A stretch of 64,000 nucleotides of DNA from contig NZ_NKTZ01000005.1 in assembly GCF_003207855.1 (NCBI RefSeq), forward strand, positions 1 to 64,000, written 5' to 3'. The stretch is from Komagataeibacter rhaeticus (GTDB lineage: Bacteria; Pseudomonadota; Alphaproteobacteria; Acetobacterales; Acetobacteraceae). The position numbers and the translations under genes were made by a program. Positions 36,185 through 45,127 of this stretch are shown one piece after another (within the stretch, counting starts at the first letter, position 1; the number at the start of each line of letters is the position of its first letter). The notes under the pieces are model-generated. The model was not told the DNA's origin. It ran no database searches and was given only the letters and a program-made list of their open reading frames with translations.

Positions 36185-39058
36185 CTATGCCCTGCCCTGC
36201 ACCACATCCACACAGCGCAGGCACAGTTCGGGATGGGCGCCATCGTGGCCCACTTCCTCCAGCACCTTCCAGCAGCGCGCGCATTTATGCCCCGAAGCGA
36301 CGCTTATGGAGGGAATGCCATGGGGCGTGCCTTCCTGTGCCTCGTCCTCGCCCAGGTAGATCGACCCCGCACCGGCGATGACATTGACCTCCGCCTGGGA
36401 CACGATGGTCAGTTCCGCCCAGTCAATACCGGCAAACCGTGCGGCCTCAGCCTCGGACAGTGGCAGTTCGAGTGCCGCCTGCAGCGAGGACTTGACCAGC
36501 CCGTCACGCCGCGCGGTCTCGATCTCGGTGGTGATCACACGCCGCACGGCGCGCAGCATGGCCCAGCGTTCGCCCAGTTCCGGGTCATTCCACTGCGCGG
36601 GCAGGTCGGGGAAGGCCTGCAGGTGCACGCTCTCGGTATTGCCGGGACGGGCCAGCCACGCTTCCTCGGCCGTAAAGACCAGCACGGGGGCAAGCCACGT
36701 ACACAGGCAGCGGTGCAGATGGTCCAGCACCGTGCGGGCCGCCCGGCGCTTCAGGCTTGCAGGGCCATCGCAGTAGATGGTGTCCTTGCGCACGTCAAAA
36801 TAGAAAGCCGACAGGTCGGCCGCACAGAATCCGTGCAGCGCGGGATAGACGCCCACCCATTCATGCGTTTCCACCGCGCGCGCCACAAGCCCGCCCAGTT
36901 CACCCAGCCGGTGCAGCACCCAGCGCTCCAGTTCCGGCAGTTCGGCGTAAGGCACGCGCTCGGCTTCGGTAAAGCCCTCCAGCGCGCCCAGCAGCCAGCG
37001 CAGCGTGTTGCGCAGGCGGCGATAGAGTTCGCCCTGCTGCTTGAGGATCTCCTTGCCGATGCGCAGGTCATCGTTGGTGTCCGAGTTCATGACCCACAGG
37101 CGCAGGATATCGGCCCCCAGCGTGTCATTCACGTCCTGCGGCGCAATGACGTTGCCAAGGGACTTGGACATCTTGCGGCCCTGCTCGTCCAGCACGAAGC
37201 CGTTGGTGACCAGTGCCCTGTAGGGGGCGACACCGCGCGTGCCGACACTTTCCAGCAGCGAGGACTGGAACCAGCCACGATGCTGGTCGGAGCCTTCCAG
37301 ATACAGGTCGGCGGGGAATTTCATGTCGCCATGGCCCAGCACGAAGGCATGGGTCGAACCGCTCTCGAACCATACATCGACGATATCGAACACCTGTTCG
37401 TAATCATCGGCGTTACGCCCTTCGCCAAGGAAACGCGAGGCGGGGGAACTGTACCAGGCATCAGCCCCTTCCACACGGAAGGCTTCGACAATGCGTGCCA
37501 TCACAGCGGCGTCGCGCAGGACCTCGCCGGTGCGCTTTTCCACAAACACGGCAATCGGCACGCCCCATGCGCGCTGGCGGCTGATGCACCAGTCAGGCCG
37601 GCCCGCCACCATGGAGGTCAGGCGGTTGCGCGCCTGGGCTGGCACGAAAGTCACGTCATCCAGCGCTTCAAGCGCCCGCTTGCGCAGTTGGCCCTCGCCA
37701 TCCATGCGGATGAACCACTGCGGTGTCGCGCGATAGATGATGGGCGCGCGCGAGCGCCATGAATGCGGGTAGGAATGGACCAGTGTGGCCCGCGCCACCA
37801 GGCCACACGGCGCCGTGCCTGCCGCAACAGCGCGCTGCATGGCTTCAAGCAGCGCCTGGCAGACCGGCTCGGCCGCCTTGAACACATGCCCACCGCCAAA
37901 CAGCGGCACCCAGTCGGCATAGCGTCCGTCATCCAGCACCAGTTCGGTGATTTCCAGCCCGTGGGCGCGGCCAAGGACAAAGTCGTCCTCGCCATGCGCC
38001 GGGGCGGTGTGGACCAGGCCGGTGCCGGCTTCGGTCGTGACATGGGCGCCGGGCAGCAGCGGCACGTCGAAATCATAGCCCTGCCCGCGCAGCGGATGGG
38101 CACAGACGGCCCCTTCCAGCGCACTGCCGGGCAGGGTGTAGAGCACATGGTGGGCGGTGATGCCCGCGGCCTCGCAGAAGGGGGCGATCAGGTCCTCGGC
38201 CACCAGCACGCGGGCTTCGGGTTCCAGCGTCGCGTTATCGCCCACGCCATCCACCCGCACCACGGCATAGGTGATGTCCGGCCCGTAGGCGATGGCGCGG
38301 TTGGCGGGAATGGTCCACGGCGTGGTGGTCCAGATCACGGCCGCCACATCGTCCAGCGCGTGGGCGGGCGTGGGATCGCTTACGAAGGGAAAGGCGACGT
38401 GAATGGCGGTGGATTCATGCTCGCGGTATTCGATCTCGGCCTCGGCCAGCGCGGTTTTTTCAACCGGGCTCCACATCACCGGGCGCAGGCCGCGATACAG
38501 CAGGCCGTTGAGCAGGAACTTGCCGATCTCACCCGCGATCGCCGCCTCGGAGGAAAAGTCCATCGTGGCATAGCGGTCAGCCCACTGCGCCTGCACGCCC
38601 AGCCTGCGGAACTCGGCCGCCTGCGTGTCCAGCCATTTCTGGGCATAGGCCCGGCATTCGGCGCGGAACTGCAGCACGGGCACGCTGTCCTTGTCCTGCC
38701 CGCGCTTGCGGTATGCTTCCTCGATCTTCCATTCGATCGGCAGGCCGTGGCAGTCCCAGCCGGGCACGTAATGGATGCCGTAGCCCGCCATGCGGTGGCT
38801 GCGGTTGATCACGTCCTTGAGGATCTTGTTCAGCGCGTGTCCGATATGCAGGTGGCCGTTGGCGTAGGGTGGGCCGTCATGCAGCATGAACACGTCACGC
38901 CCGCGCGCCTGGTCCAGCAGGCGCGCGTCCAGCTTCTCGCTCTCCCATCCCGCCAGAATCTCCGGCTCCCGCCTGGGCAGGTTGCCGCGCATGGGAAAGG
39001 AGGTGGTCGGCAGGAAGACCGTCTCCCGGTAGAGATCCTGTGGTTTTGACTCGGACAT
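36185..39058 (-). CDS. ileS: Isoleucine--tRNA ligase
   Basis: Class I synthetase charging tRNA-Ile, with an editing domain that clears Val-tRNA. 957 residues. HIGH-type signature PPYANGHLHIGHALN near residue 60, editing-domain TTTPWTIPANRAIAYG, KMSKSLGN near residue 620, and a C-terminal zinc site from CARCWKVLEEVG to CLRCVDVV. The ATG at 39058 (MSESKP) is chosen; the frame is open to 39154 but that overlaps the upstream ribF end. Zinc-containing C-terminus marks the bacterial type 1 enzyme. Confidence 0.96.
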   Translation of the reverse strand: MSESKPQDLYRETVFLPTTSFPMRGNLPRREPEILAGWESEKLDARLLDQARGRDVFMLHDGPPYANGHLHIGHALNKILKDVINRSHRMAGYGIHYVPGWDCHGLPIEWKIEEAYRKRGQDKDSVPVLQFRAECRAYAQKWLDTQAAEFRRLGVQAQWADRYATMDFSSEAAIAGEIGKFLLNGLLYRGLRPVMWSPVEKTALAEAEIEYREHESTAIHVAFPFVSDPTPAHALDDVAAVIWTTTPWTIPANRAIAYGPDITYAVVRVDGVGDNATLEPEARVLVAEDLIAPFCEAAGITAHHVLYTLPGSALEGAVCAHPLRGQGYDFDVPLLPGAHVTTEAGTGLVHTAPAHGEDDFVLGRAHGLEITELVLDDGRYADWVPLFGGGHVFKAAEPVCQALLEAMQRAVAAGTAPCGLVARATLVHSYPHSWRSRAPIIYRATPQWFIRMDGEGQLRKRALEALDDVTFVPAQARNRLTSMVAGRPDWCISRQRAWGVPIAVFVEKRTGEVLRDAAVMARIVEAFRVEGADAWYSSPASRFLGEGRNADDYEQVFDIVDVWFESGSTHAFVLGHGDMKFPADLYLEGSDQHRGWFQSSLLESVGTRGVAPYRALVTNGFVLDEQGRKMSKSLGNVIAPQDVNDTLGADILRLWVMNSDTNDDLRIGKEILKQQGELYRRLRNTLRWLLGALEGFTEAERVPYAELPELERWVLHRLGELGGLVARAVETHEWVGVYPALHGFCAADLSAFYFDVRKDTIYCDGPASLKRRAARTVLDHLHRCLCTWLAPVLVFTAEEAWLARPGNTESVHLQAFPDLPAQWNDPELGERWAMLRAVRRVITTEIETARRDGLVKSSLQAALELPLSEAEAARFAGIDWAELTIVSQAEVNVIAGAGSIYLGEDEAQEGTPHGIPSISVASGHKCARCWKVLEEVGHDGAHPELCLRCVDVVQGRA

Positions 39059-39150
39059 GGCCTGTTCTGTTCTTCTGGCAAGGGGGAGCGCATGCCGGAC
39101 CAGAGGCCCCGCGCGCAAGGCAACCTTATGGGGATCACGCCCCGTTATGG

Positions 39151-40110
39151 TCAAGTTCTGGAGGCACCGGCCCCGGGCAGGCGGCTGGACAGGTAGGCTG
39201 CGGCCTGTTCCGAATCCCGCGCGATCTGGGCCTTGAGCGCATCCAGCCCGTCAAACCGGCGTTCGGCGCGCAGGAGCGTGTGCAGCGCCACCGACAGGGA
39301 CTGGCCATACAGGTCACCCGCAAAGCCAAGCAGATGCACCTCCAGCCGGCTTTCCTGCCCGTCATTGATGGTCGGCCTGCGCCCGATATTGGCAACGCCC
39401 GGATGCACCGTGCCATCGGCCAGACGCACGCTTACGGCATACACGCCGCGCGCGGGTTCCAGATGGCGGCCCAGGGGAATGTTGGCGGTGGGAAAGCCCA
39501 GCAGGCGGCCGCGCTTGTCCCCATGCTGCACCACGCCGCGAATCGACCACGGGCGGCCCAGTTCCTCGGCCGCCCGCTCGGGGTAGCCATCCTGCAGCAG
39601 CCTGCGGATACGGGTGGAGGAATACGGCCCTAGCCCGTCGGACAGGGGGGGGACCACCGTAAGCCCCATGTCCAGCGCGCGGGTCCGCTCGGCCAGGAAA
39701 TCCACATTGCCCCGCCTGCGGTGCCCGAACGCGAAATCAAGCCCGCAGGCCACATGCTTCAGGCCAAGGCTTTCATGCAGGACGCGGGTCACGAAATCCT
39801 CGGCACTCATGGCGCTGAATTCGTGATCGAAGCGGATCTGGAACACATGCTGCACGCCCAGCGCCGCCAGGGCCGCGAAGCGCTCCTGCTCCAGCGTCAG
39901 GCGAAAGGGCGGGTCCTGCGGGCGGAACAGTTCACGCGGATGGGGTTCGAAGGTTACAACCGCCAGGTCACGCCCGGGGCGGGCAGCCTGCAGGGCGTGG
40001 ACCAGATGGGCATGGCCAAGGTGCACCCCGTCAAAATTGCCCAGCGCCGCCACCGTGCCGCGGGCGCTGTCAGGAATGGCGCGCCAGTCGGTATGCAGCC
40101 GCGCCTTCAT
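39151..40110 (-). CDS. ribF: Bifunctional riboflavin kinase/FAD synthetase
   Basis: Converts riboflavin to FMN and FMN to FAD. 319 residues. The N-terminal adenylyltransferase has GNFDGVHLGH (residues 23-32) and the STRIRRLL motif; the C-terminal flavokinase has RGVVQHGDKRGRLLGFPTANI and the ending region EVHLLGF. Its start overlaps the mtnC stop by 4 bases, so it is cotranscribed with the methionine salvage genes upstream. Confidence 0.94.
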   Translation of the reverse strand: MKARLHTDWRAIPDSARGTVAALGNFDGVHLGHAHLVHALQAARPGRDLAVVTFEPHPRELFRPQDPPFRLTLEQERFAALAALGVQHVFQIRFDHEFSAMSAEDFVTRVLHESLGLKHVACGLDFAFGHRRRGNVDFLAERTRALDMGLTVVPPLSDGLGPYSSTRIRRLLQDGYPERAAEELGRPWSIRGVVQHGDKRGRLLGFPTANIPLGRHLEPARGVYAVSVRLADGTVHPGVANIGRRPTINDGQESRLEVHLLGFAGDLYGQSLSVALHTLLRAERRFDGLDALKAQIARDSEQAAAYLSSRLPGAGASRT

Positions 40111-40823
40111 GCCGCCTCCGCATGGGGCAGGCCGAAGCGCCGGGCGACCTCGGTCAGGGTTGCCGCGACCGGGTGGGTGGTACCGGGCTGCGTGCCATCG
40201 GCGGGGCGCACGATCTGGCAGGTCTGCAACCCCGCCTGTGCCGCCGCATCAAGCTCGGCCACCACATCGGACAGGAACAGCACATCGGCGGGTGTCCACT
40301 GCGCGTCCTGCACGATACGGCGGTAGCTATCCGCCTCCCGCTTGCCCCCCATCTGCAGGTCGTAAAAGCCCACGAACACGCTGCTCAGATCCCCTTCGGT
40401 GGTGTGGCCGTAAATCAGTTTCTGTGCCGCGACCGAACCCGAGGAATAGACCGCAAGCGCCACCCCCGCTGCCGCCCAGCAGCGCAGGGCCGGCACCACA
40501 TCGGGGAAGAGGGTGGCCTTCAGCACGCCATCGGCATAACCCTGCGCCCAGACCATGCCCTGCAGCGCCTTGAGTGGCGCGACCTTGGCATCCGCGTCCA
40601 TCCAGGCCTCAAGCTGGCGCAGGGGGGGCGTGCCGGGGGCAAGGCGGGCGATTTCCGCAAGCTGGGCACTGACCTCCGGGTCATCGGCGCGTGTGCGCAG
40701 CAGCTGGGGCAGGGCCTTGCGGGCATAGGGGAACAGGATGTCATGGACGAAGGAGACCGGCAGGGTCGTTCCCTCGATATCCAGCAGCACCGCGCGCACT
40801 GGCGGCTGCGTGGTCTGGGTCAC
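40107..40823 (-). CDS. mtnC: Acireductone synthase (enolase-phosphatase E1)
   Basis: Bifunctional enolase-phosphatase of methionine salvage, turning 2,3-diketo-5-methylthiopentyl-1-phosphate into acireductone. 238 residues, HAD fold. The nucleophile site is LLDIEGTTLPVSFVHDILFPYAR, with YSSGSVAAQKL in the middle and the late acidic site FLSDVVAELDAA. Part of an mtnB-mtnD-mtnC run; it follows mtnD by 26 bases. Confidence 0.94.
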   Translation of the reverse strand: MTQTTQPPVRAVLLDIEGTTLPVSFVHDILFPYARKALPQLLRTRADDPEVSAQLAEIARLAPGTPPLRQLEAWMDADAKVAPLKALQGMVWAQGYADGVLKATLFPDVVPALRCWAAAGVALAVYSSGSVAAQKLIYGHTTEGDLSSVFVGFYDLQMGGKREADSYRRIVQDAQWTPADVLFLSDVVAELDAAAQAGLQTCQIVRPADGTQPGTTHPVAATLTEVARRFGLPHAEAA

Positions 40824-40849
40824 GTTCTCAATCTCCCTTGGGGTGCGGT

Positions 40850-41392
40850 TCAGGCTTCGGCCGGGAACCGGACGGCAATATCGCTGCCGGTGTACTGCGC
40901 GATCCAGCCATCGGGGTTGGTGAAGATGCGCAGCGTCACGAAATCCGGGGTCTCGCCGCCATCAAACCAGTGCGGTATGCCCGCTGGCACCGAAATCAGG
41001 TCGCCCGCCGTGCAGCGCACGTCATAGACGCGCCCGTTCACATGCAGGATGAAATCCCCCTGCCCGTGCACGAAAAAACGGACCTCGTCCTCGCTATGGG
41101 TATGTTCGGACAGGTACTTGCCACGCGCCTGCGCCCAGCCCTGGGTCTGTGGCCCCACGCGCAGCACATCCGCCGAACCGGCACCCGTCTCGCCCATCAG
41201 CTGGTCCAGATAGGGGCGATAGGCTTCCAGCACCTCCGCCTCCGCCGCGTCACGGGGCGGGACGACGGGCGCATCCCAGCGCTCGAAGCGCACGCCGATG
41301 ACCGAAAGCTCCATGGCGATACGCGCGGGATCACCCAGCTGGACAATGGGGGTTCCGGGATTGTCATCGGCATAGACGCGCAGGCGGCTCAT
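40850..41392 (-). CDS. mtnD: Acireductone dioxygenase
   Basis: Cupin metal dioxygenase producing the keto acid precursor of methionine (with Fe) or an off-pathway product with CO (with Ni). 180 residues. Metal ligands are readable in HTHSEDEVRFFVHGQG and, at the end of the barrel, SVPAGIPHWFD. Start ATG at 41392 overlaps the mtnB stop (ATGA), so translation is likely coupled. Confidence 0.95.
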   Translation of the reverse strand: MSRLRVYADDNPGTPIVQLGDPARIAMELSVIGVRFERWDAPVVPPRDAAEAEVLEAYRPYLDQLMGETGAGSADVLRVGPQTQGWAQARGKYLSEHTHSEDEVRFFVHGQGDFILHVNGRVYDVRCTAGDLISVPAGIPHWFDGGETPDFVTLRIFTNPDGWIAQYTGSDIAVRFPAEA

Positions 41393-42012
41393 CGGATCTT
41401 CCTCTTTTCCAGTTCGCAGGCCAGCAGGAATTCAAGCCCTTCCAGCCGCGCCAGCGCAACATCCATGTCCGCCCCCCACACATACACCCCATGTCCACGG
41501 ATGATGTAGCCCGCGCGCATCGCGTCCAGATGCGGGGCCACGACGTGGGAGAGACGGGCGATATCCTGGTCATTGTCGAATATCGGTACGTGCACGCGGG
41601 CGGCATGGGTGTCCTGTCCGGCAAAGACCTTCTGCACCTCGTAGCCTTCCAGCACCAGTGCATCGCCACCCGCCATGGACAGCACGGTGGAGGCGACGGA
41701 ATGGCCATGCAGCACCGCGCCCGCCGCCGGGTCACGGGCATAGACCTGGCAGTGCAGCAGCGTTTCCGCGCTGGGCCGGTCGGCGGGCAGGAACGGCGTG
41801 CCCGCCGCGTCGACGCGGATCACCCCCTGCGGCCCCAGCAGGCCCTTGTGCCCGCCCGAGCGCGTGATGGCGATGCTGCCATCGGGCAAGCGGATGCTGA
41901 TGTTGCCCGCCGTTGCGGGTACCCAGCCAAAACGGTCCATCCGCTGGCCTGCCGCGATGATGCGGGCCACCGCATCGCAATACGCGCCCGCGGGGAATGC
42001 TGCCTTGTCCAT
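41389..42012 (-). CDS. mtnB: Methylthioribulose-1-phosphate dehydratase
   Basis: Class II aldolase-like zinc enzyme dehydrating methylthioribulose 1-phosphate. 207 residues. Family features: GNISIRLPDG near residue 37, AVLHGHSVAST with metal-binding His, and the second metal pair in YIIRGHGVYVWG. First gene of the mtnBDC run; MtnA and the upstream MtnK/MtnP steps are not in the window. Confidence 0.93.
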   Translation of the reverse strand: MDKAAFPAGAYCDAVARIIAAGQRMDRFGWVPATAGNISIRLPDGSIAITRSGGHKGLLGPQGVIRVDAAGTPFLPADRPSAETLLHCQVYARDPAAGAVLHGHSVASTVLSMAGGDALVLEGYEVQKVFAGQDTHAARVHVPIFDNDQDIARLSHVVAPHLDAMRAGYIIRGHGVYVWGADMDVALARLEGLEFLLACELEKRKIR

Positions 42013-42040
42013 TACGCGATCCGCCCGCGCGCGGTCCCTG

Positions 42041-42286
42041 TCATTTCACGTTGTTGGTGGACGGCTGCGGGGCTTCGGTAAAGGACGCGTCCTTTTCCCT
42101 GGCAGGTCCCTGGATGTGGCCTGACGGCCCCGATGTCTCGGGCGTGTCGTCTGCCATGTTCTTCTTGAACGACTTGATCCCGCGCGCCATGTCGCCCATG
42201 AGCGAACTGATCTTGCCGCCGCCGCCAAACAGCACCAGCACCACCGCCAGCACGATCAGCCAATGTCCCCAGCTCAAGCTACCCAT
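42041..42286 (-). CDS. tatA: Twin-arginine translocase subunit TatA
   Basis: Pore-forming subunit of the Tat system for folded proteins. 81 residues: one membrane helix ([20 protein letters not shown]), the FGGGG hinge, an amphipathic helix ([17 protein letters not shown]) and an acidic/polar tail. Start taken at 42286 with GGGGGA just upstream; an ATG at 42298 would add four residues. tatB and tatC are not adjacent. It lies 28 bases ahead of mtnB. Confidence 0.9.
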   Translation of the reverse strand: MGSLSWGHWLIVLAVVLVLFGGGGKISSLMGDMARGIKSFKKNMADDTPETSGPSGHIQGPAREKDASFTEAPQPSTNNVK

Positions 42287-42418
42287 CGCATCCCCCATGC
42301 GCGTCCATGACGCGCCAATACCGTGTTGTCCGCCTGCCATACAACATGACGGCAGCCTTCCCGTCCCCGCCTATGTGAGGCGCGCGGGCAGGATATGCAA
42401 GCACTCCCGCCCACGCCA

Positions 42419-42952
42419 TCAGCCCGCGGGCAGGATGAATCCGTAAGCAGGATAGACGGTTTTGCCCATATCGTGAATGGGGGACCACCATACCCTGACC
42501 CGTGACCAGTCATTGCGGCCCGATACGTCCACCACCGGCTCCGCCCTGCCAATGCGACCGGGTACCCAGTTGGCCTGGTCCACCAGCACCTCACGCGGGC
42601 CGCGCACCGCGCGCACGACCGATACGTGCCCATCGGGCAGGCGGCCGGTGGCGCGGAACACCAGCACCGCACCGGGTTTTGGCGCATGCGCGCGCGGGTA
42701 GCGCCCCTGTGCCTGCCCCCACCATGATGCCGCATCCCCCTGCATCTGCATATGCGTGACCTGCCGTGCATAGGGCGCGCACTGCAGCGCACCATGCCAG
42801 CCCTGCCCGCTGCCACCCGCACAGGCCGCAAGCGACAGCAGCGCGCCGCCCGCCCCCAGCCGCCACCATGCCACGCGTTCAATTGCCGCGGCCGCCCACG
42901 CTGGCACCACCCTGCGCCCGGAGCCGGGCCGCCACCCAGTCAGTCCCCCCAC
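42419..42952 (-). CDS. CHAP-domain lipoprotein (predicted cell-wall amidase/peptidase)
   Basis: About 177 residues. After a basic N-terminus comes a hydrophobic stretch with lipobox-like LLSLAAC, then a CHAP (Cys/His amidohydrolase-peptidase) domain: Cys in ALQCAPYARQ, His in LPDGHVSVV, and Asn in LVDQANWVP form the expected triad. It may cleave peptidoglycan cross-bridges at the envelope. Start uncertain: GTG at 42952 is used, with another GTG nearer the hydrophobic segment possible. Between recX (23 bases upstream) and tatA. Substrate unknown. Confidence 0.75.
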   Translation of the reverse strand: MGGLTGWRPGSGRRVVPAWAAAAIERVAWWRLGAGGALLSLAACAGGSGQGWHGALQCAPYARQVTHMQMQGDAASWWGQAQGRYPRAHAPKPGAVLVFRATGRLPDGHVSVVRAVRGPREVLVDQANWVPGRIGRAEPVVDVSGRNDWSRVRVWWSPIHDMGKTVYPAYGFILPAG

Positions 42953-42974
42953 GGTCCCATCCCTCCCGTCACCT

Positions 42975-43616
42975 TCATGCCGACCTCATGCGTATGATCC
43001 TGTCCTCCGCCTCGTCACGGTCCATGTCCAGCGCACGCCGGGCGGTCCCATGGGCAAAACCCGCGCGCGCCATGGCATCAAGCGCACGGCGGTAGCGTGT
43101 GTGGGCTTCCGTCTCATCCGCGTCGGGACGGAGGAAGGGACCGGCGCGCCGCTTGCGCACGAACACCAGGGCGGCGGCCAGTTCGGTTTCCTGCCCCTCG
43201 CCATCACGCGGGCCAAGGGCTTCTTCCACGGCACTGCCCACTATGGCCTCATCCACGCCCCTTGCACTCAGATGCGCCGCCACCATGCGGCGCGAGCGCC
43301 CGGCACGGGCAAGGGAACGGGCACGGAATTCGGAAAAACGGGCATCATCAACCGCCCCCAGCCCTTCCATATCGGTCAGGATGCGCGCAACGGCGGCGCG
43401 CGCGGGGGCTACGGCGCGGGTAGCGTCCCCCGCCTCCATGCCGGTGCCGGTCGCCCGGCGCACCCAGCGGTCGATATGGCGGCCCAGCATCCGCTCCACC
43501 CCCGCCCGGGTGGCGGAAAAACGCGCCAGATAGGCCAGCGCCACGGCACGCAGCACGGCGGCATCCGGCGCGGGCGGCAGCGGGCGGGGAGCGGAGCGGG
43601 AAGGACGGGCCACCAT
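42975..43616 (-). CDS. recX: RecX family regulatory protein
   Basis: RecX-type modulator of RecA filaments. 213 residues, longer than E. coli RecX. It consists of three-helix repeats; visible are ALAYLARFSATRAGVERML, MEGLGAVDDARFSEFRARSLARAG and SARGVDEAIVGSAVEE, with the end region RYRRALDAMARAGFAHGTARRALD. The ATG at 43616 begins the conserved part. recA is not next to it here. Family call by eye, good but not motif-proof. Confidence 0.85.
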   Translation of the reverse strand: MVARPSRSAPRPLPPAPDAAVLRAVALAYLARFSATRAGVERMLGRHIDRWVRRATGTGMEAGDATRAVAPARAAVARILTDMEGLGAVDDARFSEFRARSLARAGRSRRMVAAHLSARGVDEAIVGSAVEEALGPRDGEGQETELAAALVFVRKRRAGPFLRPDADETEAHTRYRRALDAMARAGFAHGTARRALDMDRDEAEDRIIRMRSA

Positions 43617-43924
43617 GATGCCCCCACTGTGCCACAACCACCCGCGCGCGCCCATACTTCCGTACACATACCGGCACGGGCGATGGACGCCGCCGCCCCG
43701 TCAGGGCACCAGACGGAGGGTTAAGGTTGCATTTCCCGCAGGCGGGCCATATCCTTACTTCTTTCCGGCTCATGCCGCGGATGCCGGATGCGTAATGGAA
43801 CGCATCCCCGCCGGGACCGGGAAAAACCGGAAAAGAGATGTGCCTGCCCCTTTGCAGTGGTGGGCCGTTTTCGTTTCTGAAGCGTCCTGCTTTTTTCTTT
43901 GAACCGAAATCACAAGGCCATTCC
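43617..43924. other. 308-base divergent region before argD
   Basis: Between recX (leftward) and argD (rightward). It holds a possible argD promoter (43727-43755), a GC-rich dyad around 43738-43747 (CCCGCAGGCGGG) within that promoter spacer, and an A/T-rich T-run at 43889-43897 close to the start. No gene seen. Confidence 0.5.
43727..43755 (+). promoter_or_regulatory. Possible promoter of argD-argF
   Basis: TTGCAT (43727-43732), exactly 17 bases, then TATCCT (43750-43755). The spacer contains the dyad CCCGC-AG-GCGGG, which could bind a regulator. The leader to argD would be about 165 bases. Inference only. Confidence 0.35.
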
Positions 43925-45127
43925 ATGATTTCCGCCCTGATGCCGAACTACAATCGTGCCGACCTCGCTTTCGAGCGCGGCGAAGGTGCCTGGCTGTACA
44001 CGGTGGACGGGCGACGATTCCTGGATTTCGGCTCGGGGATCGCCACATCCTCGGTCGGGCACAACAACCCGCACCTGGTGGCGGCCATAGCGCAGCAGGC
44101 GCAGCGCGTCATGCATGTGTCCAACCTGTACCGCGTGCCGCAGGCCGAACGCCTGGCCGAGCGCCTGGTGGCCAACAGCTTCGCCGACAGTGCCTTCTTC
44201 TGCAATTCCGGCGCCGAGGCCAATGAGGGGCTGATCAAGATGATCCGCCGCGCGCAGGCCAAGTCGGGCCATCCCGGGCGCACGCGCATCATCTGCTTCA
44301 ATGGGGCCTTCCACGGGCGTACGCTGGCCACGCTGTCGGCTACGGGCAACCCCAAATACCTTGATGGCTTCGGCCCCCGGGTGGAAGGGTTCGACCATGT
44401 ACCGCTCAACAACATGAACGCGGTGCGTGACGTCATCAGCGCGGAGACCGCCGGCATCCTAATCGAACCGGTTCAGGGAGAGAGCGGCATCCACGTCGCC
44501 GATTTCCGCTTCATGCGCGAGCTGCGGGCGGCGTGTGACGAATACGGGCTGTTCCTGGGCGTGGACGAGGTACAGTGCGGCATGGGCCGTACCGGCCGCC
44601 TGTTCGCCTATGAATGGTCGGAGATCACGCCCGATATCCTGTCCACCGCCAAAGGCATTGCCGGTGGCTTCCCCATGGGCGCGGTACTCACGACCGAGAC
44701 CATTGCGAAACACATGACACCGGGCAGCCACGGCACGACCTTTGGCGGTGGCCCGCTGGCATGCGCCGCGGCCAATGCGGTGCTGGACATCGTGCTGGCC
44801 CCCGGCTTCCTTGAAGGGGTGCGGGCACGCGCCGCACAGCTGGACGAGGGCTTTGACAGGCTCAGCGCCACCTATCCCGACATATTCGCGGGGCGGCGCG
44901 GGCTTGGCCTGCTGCTGGGGCTGAAGTGCAAGGCCGATGTGGCGCTGGTGCAGGACGCCGCCATGCATGAAGGCATGCTGAGTGTCACGGCGGGCGACAA
45001 CGTGCTGCGCCTGCTCCCGCCGCTTACGGTAACACAGGCCGACTGCAGCCAGGCCCTGACCATGCTGGAGGGCGCGGCAAGGCGCGTGCGCGCCCACATG
45101 GCCGCACAGGCGGAGACCGTGGCATGA
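43925..45127 (+). CDS. argD: Acetylornithine aminotransferase
   Basis: Class III PLP aminotransferase of arginine synthesis (and possibly succinyldiaminopimelate transamination). 400 residues. N-terminal MPNYNRADLAFERGEG, then SGAEANEGLIKM, the Asp in FLGVDEVQCGMGRTG, and the PLP Lys in LSTAKGIAGGFPMGA. The ATG at 43925 starts at the family N-terminus. Overlaps argF by 4 bases (ATGA). Confidence 0.94.
   Translation: MISALMPNYNRADLAFERGEGAWLYTVDGRRFLDFGSGIATSSVGHNNPHLVAAIAQQAQRVMHVSNLYRVPQAERLAERLVANSFADSAFFCNSGAEANEGLIKMIRRAQAKSGHPGRTRIICFNGAFHGRTLATLSATGNPKYLDGFGPRVEGFDHVPLNNMNAVRDVISAETAGILIEPVQGESGIHVADFRFMRELRAACDEYGLFLGVDEVQCGMGRTGRLFAYEWSEITPDILSTAKGIAGGFPMGAVLTTETIAKHMTPGSHGTTFGGGPLACAAANAVLDIVLAPGFLEGVRARAAQLDEGFDRLSATYPDIFAGRRGLGLLLGLKCKADVALVQDAAMHEGMLSVTAGDNVLRLLPPLTVTQADCSQALTMLEGAARRVRAHMAAQAETVA

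Noticed and set aside
36233-37762. Plus-strand open frame (509 codons) over ileS
   Set aside because: Antisense shadow; the ileS motifs on the minus strand are intact.
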